A stretch of 64,000 nt of DNA from Luzula sylvatica. Taxonomy: Eukaryota > Streptophyta > Magnoliopsida > Poales > Juncaceae. The translations under genes were made by a program, and so were the position numbers. Location of the stretch: positions 12,193,167 through 12,257,166 of the forward strand of contig OX326956.1 in assembly GCA_946800325.1 (NCBI GenBank), in the 5' to 3' direction. Under the pieces are notes generated by a model, which did no database searches, had not been told where the DNA came from, and saw only the letters and a program-made list of their open reading frames with translations. Shown here piece by piece: positions 22,840 to 33,318 of this stretch (position 1 is its first letter; every line of letters starts with the position of its first letter).

Positions 22840-23640
22840 AATTCTTCTCCTGGCATGAATCTCACCTTTTTTAAGAAATTTTCAAAAAAAATTATTTTCC
22901 TTCGTGTTGGTTTAGGCTTCCTTTTCCTTCTCAATTTTTACAAGTCCTTTAATATTTTTGTTTTTACTCTTATTTTTTGTTCCTACAAACAGGGCCGGTC
23001 CCGGATTTTGGACGATCCGAGACTTATGTCAAGAACGGACCCATGAAATCATTCAAAAAAAAAAAAACTAAAAAACATTAAAAAAAAAATGTTAATCCAT
23101 ACAAAACAAATCAAACCGAACAAACAAAAGAATCGTAAACATCAATAAGAAGTAAAAAAAAAAATATCAAACTCTAGGGTTCTCAATTCTGTTAAATATT
23201 GATTTTGAAATAGATACATTTTTTAAGGTGATTGACCTTGACAAGTTACCCCCCTTGATTTTAATAATTCTTAAATCTAAAGAAAATATATTTTCCAATT
23301 CATAATTAACATCAATAAATATTCTATTATTTCGAAAAAAGCAATGCATTGCTCTTAATCTTCACGTACAGTAACAAATCAATCAAACTAATAAGAAAAT
23401 ACCCAATGAGTTTTTACTGAAAATTTGAAAGCGCCTAATACATAAAAACTTAAATCTAAAATATATCTCAGTGCCTGGTCCGCCTACCCATATGGCCGGT
23501 TCTGCCAAAAAATCATACGCTTTGTCGTTCTTACGAGAACCTAAATAGTTGCGGAAAAAAAGCGGACACAGCTCATACTCTCAGTGCCGTGCCGGCTATA
23601 TCTTTAGCAATTGCCTTAGCAGTCCTTATTTTGATTAAAT
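22840..23640 (-). pseudogene. Small-protein family remnant, split by a hAT derivative
   Basis: On the - strand 23575-23640 encodes the degraded N-terminus (..KAIAKDIAGTAL..), and 22900-22985 corresponds to the basic and coiled-coil part. A 515-bp hAT derivative sits between them. The hydrophobic segment and C-terminus are gone. Confidence 0.55.
22990..23504 (-). mobile_element. Non-autonomous hAT derivative of the 8108-12632 family
   Basis: Its left end CAGGGCCGGTCCCGGATTTT matches the reverse complement of the right end of the 4.5-kb hAT element. Its right end (..CCTACCCATATGGCCGGTTCTG) matches that element's left end in reverse, so it is the same family in inverted orientation with the transposase deleted. 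Flanking octamers CCTACAAA and CCAAAAAA are an imperfect target duplication. Compare 7300, where the same host sequence has no insert. Confidence 0.75.
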
Positions 23641-24328
23641 TGATTTTCCTTAGACGTAATTTTTTTTCTGAATTGATATGCAACTTGGCATACCTACATA
23701 ACATAATTTATTATGAATAGTTGATTTTCTCCGATTTCTTAATATGAATAATCCAGCCTTTGAATTTTGAACTTATTTTATTTTCAAATATATTTGAGCA
23801 TACAGTGTCGCTATTTTTCCACTCTAAATATTCTTATTCTATAATATACGATTATATATATATAATGCATGTTCACGATTTCGGATTTTTGAAATTCACA
23901 TATTTATGATGGGTTCATGATAAATCTATTTTGATCACACTTTTTTTACATAACTTCTTTTACTATGTAAAAGACCTGTACCAATAAAAATATGTTTCGT
24001 GTGATCCCTCCACTGATAATAACAAGAGAGCTACTAAGTTTTTGTTTGAGGGGAAGATAATGAATGAGAAAATATATTATTTACATTAAATAAGTTATTT
24101 GACGGACCAATACATTAAACTCATTAATTGGCGTATTATTATCGTTGAATTAAATGTCCACACATAATAAATTATTTACAAAGATTTAAAAAAGTATTAT
24201 TGTATTAAACTTTATGAAAATAATTTACGATGAATCTTATTTATATGGTTAACTAAACTTTCTTAACCATTAATATCCAACGATCCATTAATCATGATCG
24301 TCGAATCGAACAACTCTCGTTACTAATA
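23641..24328. other. Upstream flank of remnant, unit boundary, no gene
   Basis: 23680-24060 is another copy of the block seen at 7450-7800 and 20166-20420. The unit-boundary motif (ATTATTTACATTAAATAAG..) is near 24078. No gene. Confidence 0.5.
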
Positions 24329-24553
24329 TTAAACTCCATACTCATTAACACATCCATTAGCTCCAGGGAGGGATACCTCCATTACTTCCCTAACCGCCCC
24401 TCTGAAATTAAGTGGAACCTGAACCACCGCGAGCTTGCCTCGTAATGTCGTAAATCGTCGAGAGGACAAACAATCGGATTCCTCGCTGGCAATTTGCACA
24501 AATTGATCACTACGGCTTCTTGGTTTTTGAGTACCATGAGAGCGAAATTTCAA
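24329..24553 (-). other. Possible gene remnant, 74-codon frame without ATG
   Basis: A GC-richer island in AT-rich DNA. On the - strand one frame reads SSRRFTTLRGKLAVVQVPLNF and ends ..LPGANGCVNEYGV, with protein-like composition, but no ATG precedes it before an in-frame stop. An overlapping frame from an ATG near 24537 gives 51 codons. I recognise neither. It may be a decayed exon or a small gene missing its first exon. Confidence 0.3.
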
Positions 24554-24599
24554 TCGAGTTGCGAACTTGGGGGTTTTTTATGTAAGGGGTTTATTGAGA

Positions 24600-25960
24600 A
24601 GATTTTTAGAGAGAAAATGAAACTAGTTGAGAATGTTTTTATTTTTTATTTTTGGTAAAGTTTATTTGAGAAAATTCATCAGAATTTGTAAAGAAAGAAA
24701 ATATGAAAAAAGAGGAAGGATTAAAGTAAAAAATTCAAGAAAGCAGAAGTCTTGAATGAATTTGGAGAAATATATTTTAGGAGACTTCTATCATATACCT
24801 TTGCTCTTATCATATATCTTTGGAGTAATTATTCATTTACGAATATTTAAGGTATATATTTATCAATTAATGTTTAACTAAATTGGAATTTTTTTTTGTT
24901 TTTTTAAACAAAAATATTTATAAAAAATAAATTTTATGATACACCCTTTTACAAATATATTTAATTGCTAAAATATCCAAAAAACCTTTTTAAATTGACG
25001 TAACATAGAAATCGCCTATATTTTAATTTTTTACTTCAAAATAGTTTCACTTCAAAATTCCAGGCCTTTAGTCTTTGGAGAGTTTATTCGAGATATATTT
25101 TTATTTGAGGAAAAGGCGAAAAGCCAGTAAAAATTCCGGGCTTTTAGTCTTTGGAGAGAGATATTTTAATTTTCACTTCAAAATTTTCTTAGGTCCAACC
25201 GAACGTATACATATATGATTTATCCAGTTTGGTTTTAAATCGTTTAGAAATTAGAAATTTAGTCCAGTTCGTTTTACATCGGCATGGTCTTATTCGATTT
25301 GGTCAGAATCCAACCGACCAAATGTACGTCTCTAGATGTAAAATGATCATATATTATTCGATCAAACCGTAATCGTATCCGAAAAAATATTCATATTCAA
25401 ATAAAAATATATGTATCTGATTAATACTAGATACGTGTTTTTTCGAATACGAATAACATGCAAATTTTTTATAGATACATATACGAATTACGGAAATTAT
25501 CCGCATTCAAATATCCGGATATGAATACATTTATCATATTCAGAAACTAATGTTACTCATATATGCGTCAACGTATTTGTTTGTTTTCATTTTTTTTTTT
25601 TTTTTTTTTTTTTTTTGCGATTATGTTTTTTTTTCTTTTTTACTAATGATATTTAAATATCTCGAATAAGAAAAAATATTTACTACATCTAATGGTTAAC
25701 TTGATAGTACTTTTAAATTTTTTATATTAACAATATTGATAGTTTTAGAAAATAATATTTATGATAAAATGTAATATTCGTGTTCGCATCTAAAAAAATC
25801 AAACGATACGAATACGAATGCGGTATAACCATATTCGTCCGAATCCGCCCCGCTTACACTCTACTTACAACTCACGAAATATATATATAATATTATATAA
25901 TTATATATTAAAGCAGAAAAATGATACATATACACATCTGACATCAAGGTACCCTAAACA
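24600..25960. other. Gene-free; truncated MITE and dispersed repeats
   Basis: 24780-24985 is a truncated relative of the MITE at 5951. 25200-25320 has GGTT/CCAACCGA-type repeat DNA. 25370-25850 has degenerate CGAATACGAATA/TATCCGGATATGAAT repeats similar to 57540-57650, with a poly-T run near 25590-25616. Confidence 0.45.
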
Positions 25961-25967
25961 AATGAAT

Positions 25968-26170
25968 AGTAAATTTTGTACTATTTATCTAAGGAATCAC
26001 ACGGCCAAATCCACCATGAAGAATCATTTCGCAAAATGCCTCTTCAATCTCTGGTTTTTATCTTTCGGCAAAATCGTCATCGAATTAGCAATCACGTTAA
26101 TTTCCTCTTTTTCCTTCATTTTGGCTTCGGTTTCTCTTTCCATCTCGATTTTCTGCAAATATCCTAATAC
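25968..26170 (-). pseudogene. Duplicated C-terminal half of the small-protein gene
   Basis: A tandem copy, offset by about 196 bp, of the 3' part of the gene at 26185-26541. It includes the family ending (GGFGRVIP region) and the EMERET.. coiled-coil segment, but no N-terminal half. Frame is disrupted. Confidence 0.7.
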
Positions 26171-26184
26171 TTTTTACTATCTAT

Positions 26185-26541
26185 CTATGGAATCACACGA
26201 CCAAATCCACCACGAAGAATCATTTCGCGAAATGCCTCTTCTATCTCTGATTTGTCTTTAGACGGATTCATCATCCTATTAACAATCACGTTAATTTCTT
26301 CCTTTTCCTTCATTTTCCTTATGGTTTCCCTCTCCATCTCGATTTTCTTCAAATCTTCAAATAATTTTTTCTGTTTCTTATTTTTCTTCCTACGAATGAT
26401 ACGCTTTACCGTTCTTGAGGGAACCTTAATTGTTACGAAAACAACCAAATTAACCACAACGAATGGTGCCCCAACGAGCGCAATACACGCTCCCACTGCC
26501 GTCCCGATTATGTCCTTAGGAAGCGCCTTAACTCTCTCCAT
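26185..26541 (-). CDS. Small hydrophobic-domain protein, family copy 3 (divergent)
   Basis: A single exon of 118 residues from ATG 26541. A short N-terminus (MERVKALPKD) precedes a hydrophobic segment at about residues 11-40. A strongly basic stretch (RRKKNKKQKK) follows, then a charged probable coiled coil (about 60-90) and the conserved C-terminus EEAFREMILRGGFGRVIP. It is the most diverged open copy and the only one with the long Glu/Lys-rich middle, yet it keeps both ends, which suggests selection on them. It lies 518 bp upstream of, and divergent to, the intact RSRC2-like gene. Function unknown. A membrane-anchored protein with a basic cytosolic tail is a reasonable guess. Confidence 0.65.
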   Translation of the reverse strand: MERVKALPKDIIGTAVGACIALVGAPFVVVNLVVFVTIKVPSRTVKRIIRRKKNKKQKKLFEDLKKIEMERETIRKMKEKEEINVIVNRMMNPSKDKSEIEEAFREMILRGGFGRVIP

Positions 26542-27059
26542 TTTGAGATTTTTGAGATATTTTATGCACTTCTCGTTCTGAAATGCAAGATTTTTCAGTG
26601 ATTTTTCTCACAAATTTTTAGAGAGAGTAATAATAGAACGGGACATATATATGTACCCATTTTTACTGGAGGGGAAGAGATGCATGTAGTTTTTTTAATC
26701 TTTTTGGAAGGATGCGTTTATTCATTCACAAACATTACTAGTTTTAATCACTTTTGGAGCACGTGATACGTGATGCACTGATGCTATTTAGAGACAAATA
26801 ATCAGTGCACAAAATAACGGGTATTAATCTGGTTAGAACCCGAGAATTCAATTCCAGTGTATTGCAAACCCTTTTCTTGTCGCTCTTTTTTTTCTCAAAC
26901 CCTAGCGTCGTAACTCTCTCGCGATCTCTCTGTACTCTCCTGGGAATTCTTTGGTAAGAATCGTCGAATTGAACGTTAATTACTTGCAAGGATTGAAGGT
27001 TGTTCACATTAATCATTACTATTATTTCGATTTGTTTCGGATTGAAGGTTGTTTTCGCC
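26542..27059. promoter_or_regulatory. Divergent promoter region, small protein / RSRC2-like
   Basis: These 518 bp separate two head-to-head genes. The side next to the RSRC2-like gene (from about 26810, CCCGAGAATTCAATTCCAG onward, with GCAAACCC and a CT-rich leader) is conserved in the second unit at 33560-33805, marking a shared 5' UTR or core promoter. Confidence 0.5.
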
Positions 27060-29314
27060 ATGGATTCTCCTGATAAAATCGAGTCTGAACCTTCTTTCCG
27101 TAAAGTTTCAAGTGATGCTGCAAGTAGAACTTACCGTCGCCCTAGATCCGATTCTTCTTCTTCTTCAAATGGTTAGCACTATCATTTATTCGCTAATCAA
27201 TGCTTTCTACGATTTTAATTAGTAATTTCAGAAGAATTTCAACTAATCAGTTTATAATTAGATCCGATTTTCTTCTTCTTGAGATGGTTAGCACTATTAT
27301 TTATTCGCTAATCAATGCTTTCTACGATTTTAATTAGTAATTTCGAAAGAATTTCCACTAATCAGTTCATAATTAGATCCGATTCTTCTTCTTCTTCAGA
27401 TGGTTAGCACTATTATTTATTCTCTAATCAATGCTTTCTACGATTTTAATTAGTAATTTAAAAAGAATTTCAACTAATCAGTTCATAATTAGATCCGATT
27501 CTTGTTCTTCTTCAGATGGTTAGCACTATTATTTATTCGCTAATCAATGCGTTCTAAGATTTTAATTAGTAATTTCAAACGAATTTCAACTAATCAGTTC
27601 ATAATTAGATCCGATTCTTCTTCTTCAGATGGTTAGCACTATTATTTATTCGCTAATCAATGCTTTCTACGATTTTAATTAGTAATTTCAAAAGAATTTC
27701 AACTAATCAAGTTCATAATTAGATCCGATTCTTCTTCTTCTTCAGATGGTTAGCACTATTATTTATTCGCTAATCAATGCGTTCTACGATTTTAATTAGT
27801 AATTTCAAACGAATTTCAACTAATCAGTTCATAATTAGATCCGATTCTTCTTCTTCAGATGGTTAGCACTATTATTTATTCGCTAATCAATGCTTTCTAC
27901 GATTTTAATTAGTAATTTCAAAAGAATTTCAACTAATCAAGTTCATAATTAGATCCGATTCTTCTTCTTCTTCAGATGGTTAGCACTATTATTTATTCGC
28001 TAATCAATATTTTCTACGATTTTAGTTAGTAATCTCAAAAGAATTTCAACTGATCAGTTCATAATTCAGTATTAATTGAGTCTTATAATCAATCTTCTCT
28101 GTTCCAATAATGATAATATTAAAGTATTTGTTTATGATTATAGAAAACCCTAAGCATGAGAGGAGTAAGAAACACAGTTCATCCCAAAAGATTGATGAAC
28201 CAGAAATGGAGAAGAGAAAATCTCATAATCGATCTGATAGACATTCTTCTGACAGATATTCAAGAGACCATTATGATGATTATAAGAACCATAATCATAT
28301 CAAAAGATATGATAATCGCGATTATAAGAGTAGAAGCAAGGATAATAGGGATAAGGAACATCACTACAGAGATAGAGATAGAGAGAGAGAGAGAAAAGAT
28401 CATTACAGTAGAGATAAAGAGAGGAAAGATTATCATGAAAGAGACGATGAGAAAAGGAAACGCTCTGAGAGTTTGAATTCTTTCGCCCACGATGCGAAAC
28501 CAAGGGAAAGCAAGTTCTCTAAACCTGGTTTGTTAATTTTCAACCTTTCTTCATATTTCATTATAGAATTTATATATTCTGATTGTTAACTACATCAAGA
28601 TGCAGACAAAACCGAATTAAATCTATCAGTGGGCCCCACGAGACAAAATCAATCTGGATTGGGCACGGATCTCGATGCAGCTAGAGCCGCAGCCATGAAA
28701 GCTGCGAATTCTGGTATCTTCTGTTACTTATTATTTGTATGTATTAGGGTGTATTAGGGTATATTTGATTTGGATGAATTAGGGTATATTTGATATTAGT
28801 ATGTTTAGATTAATATATTTATTTTTTTGGTAACAGTGAATAGGAATATTGGAGGATCATTGACTACGGAACAAAAGAAAAAAATGCTTTGGGGAAATAA
28901 AAAGAACGAGTCTTCGGCTCAAGATGTATGTACACATACTTTATAAATATCATATGGGATTTAATATCATATCATATATTTCGCAGGTAACAAAAAATTG
29001 GGATTTGAATCTATTCGCGGACCGAGAGCGCCAAGAGAAATTCAACAAACTCATGGTGAATTTAACTAATTAACTAATTATATCATATATTTCGTCAATT
29101 TGGTACTTTTGTGTTGTTTACTAACATTTGTATTAGAATTTGAGGATGAATTGGTACAATGTAGGGAGTGAAAGGAAATGTAGTAGAACAAGAAGAGACC
29201 AAGCCGGTAGTGACGCAGGCGAAGAAGAGAGAGGATTTGGAGACGGACTTGGAGAAGCAGTATACGGCTGGTCTACGCAGAAGAGATGGCCGTACTGTTG
29301 GTCTTGGTCTCTAG
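27060..29314 (+). CDS. RSRC2-like Arg/Ser-rich protein with C-terminal SMAP domain
   Basis: Six exons: 27060-27171, 28144-28527, 28600-28713, 28837-28925, 28987-29055 and 29165-29314. All have GT..AG borders and join in frame to 305 residues. Residues 1-37 are Ser-rich (RRPRSDSSSSS). Residues about 38-165 are RD/RS-like, rich in Arg, Lys, Asp, His and Tyr. Exon 3 holds LDAARAAAMKAANS. Exons 4-6 hold the small-acidic-protein-like domain (KKKMLWGNKK, VTKNWDLNLFADRERQEKF, NKLMGVKG) and the end (LEKQYTAGLRRRDGRTVGLGL). Animal RSRC2 and its plant homologues are nuclear and linked to pre-mRNA splicing; that role is inferred here. Exon 3 has two possible acceptors six bases apart (28600 or 28606). 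Intron 1 carries a tandem array of its own splice donor. The sister copy at 33806 is broken, so this is the only intact copy in the window. Confidence 0.9.
27140..28080 (+). repeat. Tandem array copying the exon 1/intron 1 junction, 8 donors
   Basis: A unit of about 115 bp is repeated. It contains the last codons of exon 1 (GATCCGATTCTTCTTCTTC), the donor ATG|GTTAGC and about 90 bp of intron. Donor copies start near 27172, 27286, 27402, 27517, 27631, 27747, 27861 and 27977. Copies 4-5 and 6-7 share private variants (GCGTTCTA with CAAACGA; AATCAAGTTC), showing a later two-unit duplication. The paralogue at 33806 has one copy. A donor beyond the first would include an immediate in-frame TAG. 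Confidence 0.92.
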
Positions 29315-29435
29315 TAGTCTCCTACACCATGTCTATTTGCAATAATATTACTTGTTTCATAACACGTTTGCTTGTTGGAGTTGGTATCAATGTGTGCGTT
29401 TTGTGTGATTTAGGTGTGCGTAGCACATTCACTAT

Positions 29436-29578
29436 GGAGTAATGATGGGTACACATAAACCGACCACAAATTTGACACAAATACATAAGTTTATGTTTGA
29501 TTTATAGTATAATTAATGACACAAACTTATATATTTGTGTCAAATTTGTGGTCGGTTTATGTGTACCTATCATTACTC
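29436..29578. mobile_element. Hairpin MITE, 143 bp
   Basis: Inverted termini of nearly 50 bp (GGAGTAATGATGGGTACACA.. against GAGTAATGATAGGTACACAT..) enclose a short AT-rich loop. Flanks TTCACTAT (29428-29435 and 29579-29586) are an exact 8-bp duplication. The paralogous sequence near 34911 has one TTCACTAT and no insert. Located just downstream of the RSRC2-like gene. Confidence 0.88.
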
Positions 29579-29661
29579 TTCACTATGTCTATGTCTATGG
29601 ATGAGTTCAATGAAATATCTGAAACACCATCGTATTTACTAGGAAAAGTTTTTATTATAAC

Positions 29662-30220
29662 CTATGTTGCACGGATACGGGTAGTGTATCCGATACGGAT
29701 ACGGCGATACGGTAATTTTCAAAAAATCACGGATACGGATACGGCTATATAATTATTAGTTTAATATATTTATATTATATATAATTAATAAATAAGTAAT
29801 AAATTAAATAAAAAATTAATAATATTTTTAAATTAAATATCATGACAATAAATAATATTAAACAAACAATACAAGTATCATAAAATTATAATAAATTTTT
29901 TCTAGAAATATTTTAGAACTAATTTAGAAGTATCCCAGAAGTATCTTATATAATTTATTTAAAAATATTATGGGCCAAAATATATAATGGCCGAAGTATC
30001 CTAAATGGAGTATCTCAGTCGTATCCTGGACGTATCCCCAGTCGTATCCTGACGTATCATGTCGTATCCCCGCCGTATTCGAAAAAAATAAATATTAAAA
30101 TATTCGGATACGCCACGTGACGTATCCGATACGTATCCGGACCGTATCGCACCCGTATCCGTATCGGATACGCGTATCCTCATGATACTTTCGCATTTTT
30201 GAAGTATCCCCGTAACGTAG
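29662..30220. mobile_element. GATACGGATAC-type terminal-inverted-repeat element
   Basis: Ends CTATGTTGCACGGATAC and, in reverse, CTACGTTACGGGGATAC. Flanked by ATTATAAC (29654-29661 and 30221-30228, plus a shared C), an 8-9 bp duplication fitting hAT or Mutator-type transposition. Subterminal regions are filled with short TATCCGATACG-like repeats. It is missing from the paralogous unit near 34998. A truncated relative lies at 22113-22330. No coding capacity. Confidence 0.75.
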
Positions 30221-30228
30221 ATTATAAC

Positions 30229-31330
30229 CCATCATATATTAAATATTCTAAAAAGGTATATCACATATATAAAAATTGGTTATAAATTATTTTTTAGCAA
30301 AATATCTCGAGCCACATACATTAATCACAAATTTATTCGTTAAAATATGTTTTAACATAAAATTAGATTCAGGTTCCATACATTAATCACAAATCTATTC
30401 GTTAAAATAAGTTTTAACATAAAATTGGATTCAGGTTCCAGATGAATCCCAATTTACTTTTACCATAGAAAAATTTCGGGAATTATTCGGTGATTTAGTC
30501 ACAAATCTATTCCCGAACATAAGTTTTAACATATTAATTGGATGTGGGCCCCCACATGAATTCCAATTTACTTTTACCGTAAAAAGCTTTTTCGGGAATT
30601 ATTCGACGATTTAATTATGTATACCTAACATTTTTTATGTTATTAAATATATAGTGTTATGAATATTAGGAATTTTTTTATTAAGGTGGGCAAGTTTAAA
30701 TTTGAAAAACAATATTTTAAAAGCTATGTGTTATGATATTTTTTTTAAAATATTAGATAGGCTATTTGGAAAAAAAAATGGTCGAAAGATTTTAGTTCAT
30801 TCTCATTACAATATCTTTGCGTTGCCTCGAATATCTTTCTTGTATTTCTTAATTATTTATTTAAATTGGAGCTTAATCGGAACATGTGTGCATTGCATAC
30901 GAAACCAGATTAGGACACAATTTGTGGACGAAGTCGCAGTTGAGAGTACGGGATTTCAAAATCCCACCAATTTTTTTTATGGGATTTATAATTTCGCACT
31001 AGTTTAGTTAGGACAATATTACAAAAAATAAAAATAAATAAGAAAGTAAATTCTGGTATTTTTTTATTTTGTATTAAACTAAAATTACTCAAAAGTCTTA
31101 AGCATTTTATAGTATTTTATAAACTTTATAAATTCTGAAAAAGAGTAAAAATAGTACTTAAGATTTTTAAAACGATGTATATGATATTTTAAATTCTCAG
31201 AAGGACTAATATGTAAATATCTTTTCTTCAATTTGTCATGTTTTGCCGTCTTTACTTTACTTTACTGATCTACATCCCCTCCGGCACGTGCGAGCTTTAG
31301 AGCTAACCCACACCCACTGAAGTCTGAAGT
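30229..31330. other. Gene-free; local repeats
   Basis: 30300-30620 contains two copies of a 63-bp unit (CATTAATCACAAAT..GGTTCC) and further diverged copies around TTCGGGAATTATTCG. The rest corresponds to the SH3P upstream region at 35040-35640. Confidence 0.5.
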
Positions 31331-31336
31331 TGAACT

Positions 31337-32862
31337 GGCGATCGATTTGATCCAGATTTCTGATGAAAAGAAGACGATAAAGAAGACGATAAAGAGGCAA
31401 GCGAGCAAGTTCCGAGCGCAAGTGGCTAAGCAACACCATGTATGTATTCATTTTTACTCTTGTTTTCTTTTGGAGGATCCAGATTTCTGTGATTCGTTTA
31501 TAATTCTTGATTTTTTTTCTAACGATTATCGTTATAGTTGATTTATCTGCAACCTGCTACTACATTCAGTTCGATTCTCTAAGAAATTTTGTGGATTATT
31601 TATATGTTGTTGCGAAATCGGGCTGTGTTCAAGCAATTTGCATCCAAATTCGGTCAAGATGCAGGTTTAGTTCATGAATCAGAGTTTCAATGCCATTAAA
31701 ATCTTCAGAAATTGTATAATTCCACTAAATCTGCTAAATCGCTTCTTCAGAAATTGTATATTTGCATAATTATTATTAAACGTGCTTTTTGACATTTAAT
31801 TTTTTTATTTTTTTGCAGCAACTTCAGAGAAGTATAATTCGTGGCGTTGAAAGTTTTATATCCATCAGCACTGAACAAATGGACATCGGTAAGTAAATAA
31901 ACAAATACAGCAGTTCAAAACTTTTCAAATTTAATTTTCCTCATTTCTTTTATATATTCCTTACATGAAATTAATGCAGTGAAAAGACTGCAAGATGAGT
32001 GCTGTAAATACTGAACGAAAATCAATCTTCCAATTTTGCCCTCGTGAAAGCCTCTCTTGATTTCAGCACTTGTCGTAATTTATTGGAAAAAGAAAAGGAA
32101 ATTCCCCTGGCAGTTCTTGCAGACTAGGTTCGTTAAAAATTCAATGTAACATTACCATTTTGCCATTATGTTTATTTCCAATTTCGTGCAAATTTCGATA
32201 GGTTCTCGAGCCTTTAAGAGACATGATAACGAGTGCTCCTTTAGAAGATAGCTGAGGTGGTGAAAAGGCAAATGAAGTCGAAAGAATGAGGCTCGAGTGG
32301 AGACCGTGCGAATAAATTAAGAAACACCGAATCGAAATTATCTGAATTCCAAGTAGCATTAAATGCATTGGGACGAGAAGCTACTTGTGCCATGCTGGCA
32401 GTCGAGGCTCGGCAACAAAAAGCCAGGTACGAACGCCTTCTTGCCATGGTAAAATGATAAAATTACATTTGTACCCCTGAGAAGTAATGAAATATCGAAT
32501 TTACCCTTGGTTTTGTTGTAAGGTCGATGCTGAAAGATGGTATCTATCATCAGGGTGCTGCTACTATTCTAGATAAACTTCATGATGAGGTATTATTGTT
32601 AATTATTTATTAGAGAAATTTGCATTAATACCCCTGCATTTTGATTAAATTACAAAGTAGCCCCTCTGTTCTTGAGAAAATTGAGTTCTTGAGAAAATTA
32701 AATCCATCGAAAATGATAAAGAAAATGGCGAAGTGTCTAATGAATTATCCGTGGCAGAAGTACATTAATTAATAATTAATTCATTTGGAAAACATTTGAC
32801 TTGAATATCAATTTTTTTTTTAATTTTTTTTAAGGTGGTTCATCGATTCGATAAAATTAGAA
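31337..32862 (+). pseudogene. SH3P-type BAR-SH3 gene, decayed first copy
   Basis: Colinear with the intact gene at 35841-37717. Exon 1 (about 31391-31440) has lost its ATG and part of the 5' UTR. Exon 2 (about 31624-31735) has a stop (GCCATTAAAATC). Exon 4 (about 31981) reads TACTGAACG where the intact copy reads TACGGGAATG, again a stop. The end of exon 5, intron 5 and the start of exon 6 are deleted across a short direct repeat near 32247. Exon 8 is mostly deleted. Exon 9 breaks off after GTGGTTCATCGATTCGATA near 32862, where the next unit begins. Confidence 0.9.
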
Positions 32863-32982
32863 GAAAAATTAACACCAAAAAGATAAAAAAGCTTATATAT
32901 AATTATATTTTCATATTAGAACAACAAAATGATATAATCTAATACACATTGTAATTTATATATTCTTTACAATATTTCTATT

Positions 32983-33318
32983 CTATGGGATTACACAGCC
33001 GAATCCGTTGTTCAGTATCATTCCTTGGATAGCTTGTTCCATCTGTATTCGTTCGTGATGTGAAATTCTCTCTCTGCTAAGAAATTCTTGAATGTGCGTC
33101 CTGTCCATCATTTCATCTTCTTCTTCCATGGTTTGATTCGATGTGTTGTGCCTTTTCTTCTTCTTTTGGCGTATCATTCGTTTTATTGCTTTTGTCGGGA
33201 CTTGTATGGTGGCGAAAGCCACCATTTCGACGACCACCAGTGGTGCTGCAGCTAGTGCTACGCAAGAGCCAATCATTGTTCCGGCTATTCCTTTAGCAAT
33301 TCTCTTAACTCTTCCCAT
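32983..33318 (-). CDS. Small hydrophobic-domain protein, family copy 4
   Basis: A single exon of 111 residues from ATG 33318 (MGRVKRIAKG). The frame runs six codons further upstream without an ATG. Hydrophobic residues are about 8-42. A basic RQKKKKRHN stretch follows, then an acidic EEEDEMMD patch and the end AIQGMILNNGFGCVIP. It is very close to copies 1 and 2. It lies 487 bp from, and divergent to, the broken RSRC2-like copy, so the shared promoter may now serve only this gene. The protein family is not recognised. Confidence 0.62.
   Translation of the reverse strand: MGRVKRIAKGIAGTMIGSCVALAAAPLVVVEMVAFATIQVPTKAIKRMIRQKKKKRHNTSNQTMEEEDEMMDRTHIQEFLSRERISHHERIQMEQAIQGMILNNGFGCVIP

Noticed and set aside
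28156..28503. Alternative frames on both strands over exon 2 of the RSRC2-like gene
   Set aside because: Shadows of the repetitive Arg/Asp-rich coding exon. The spliced frame is supported by domain matches on both sides.
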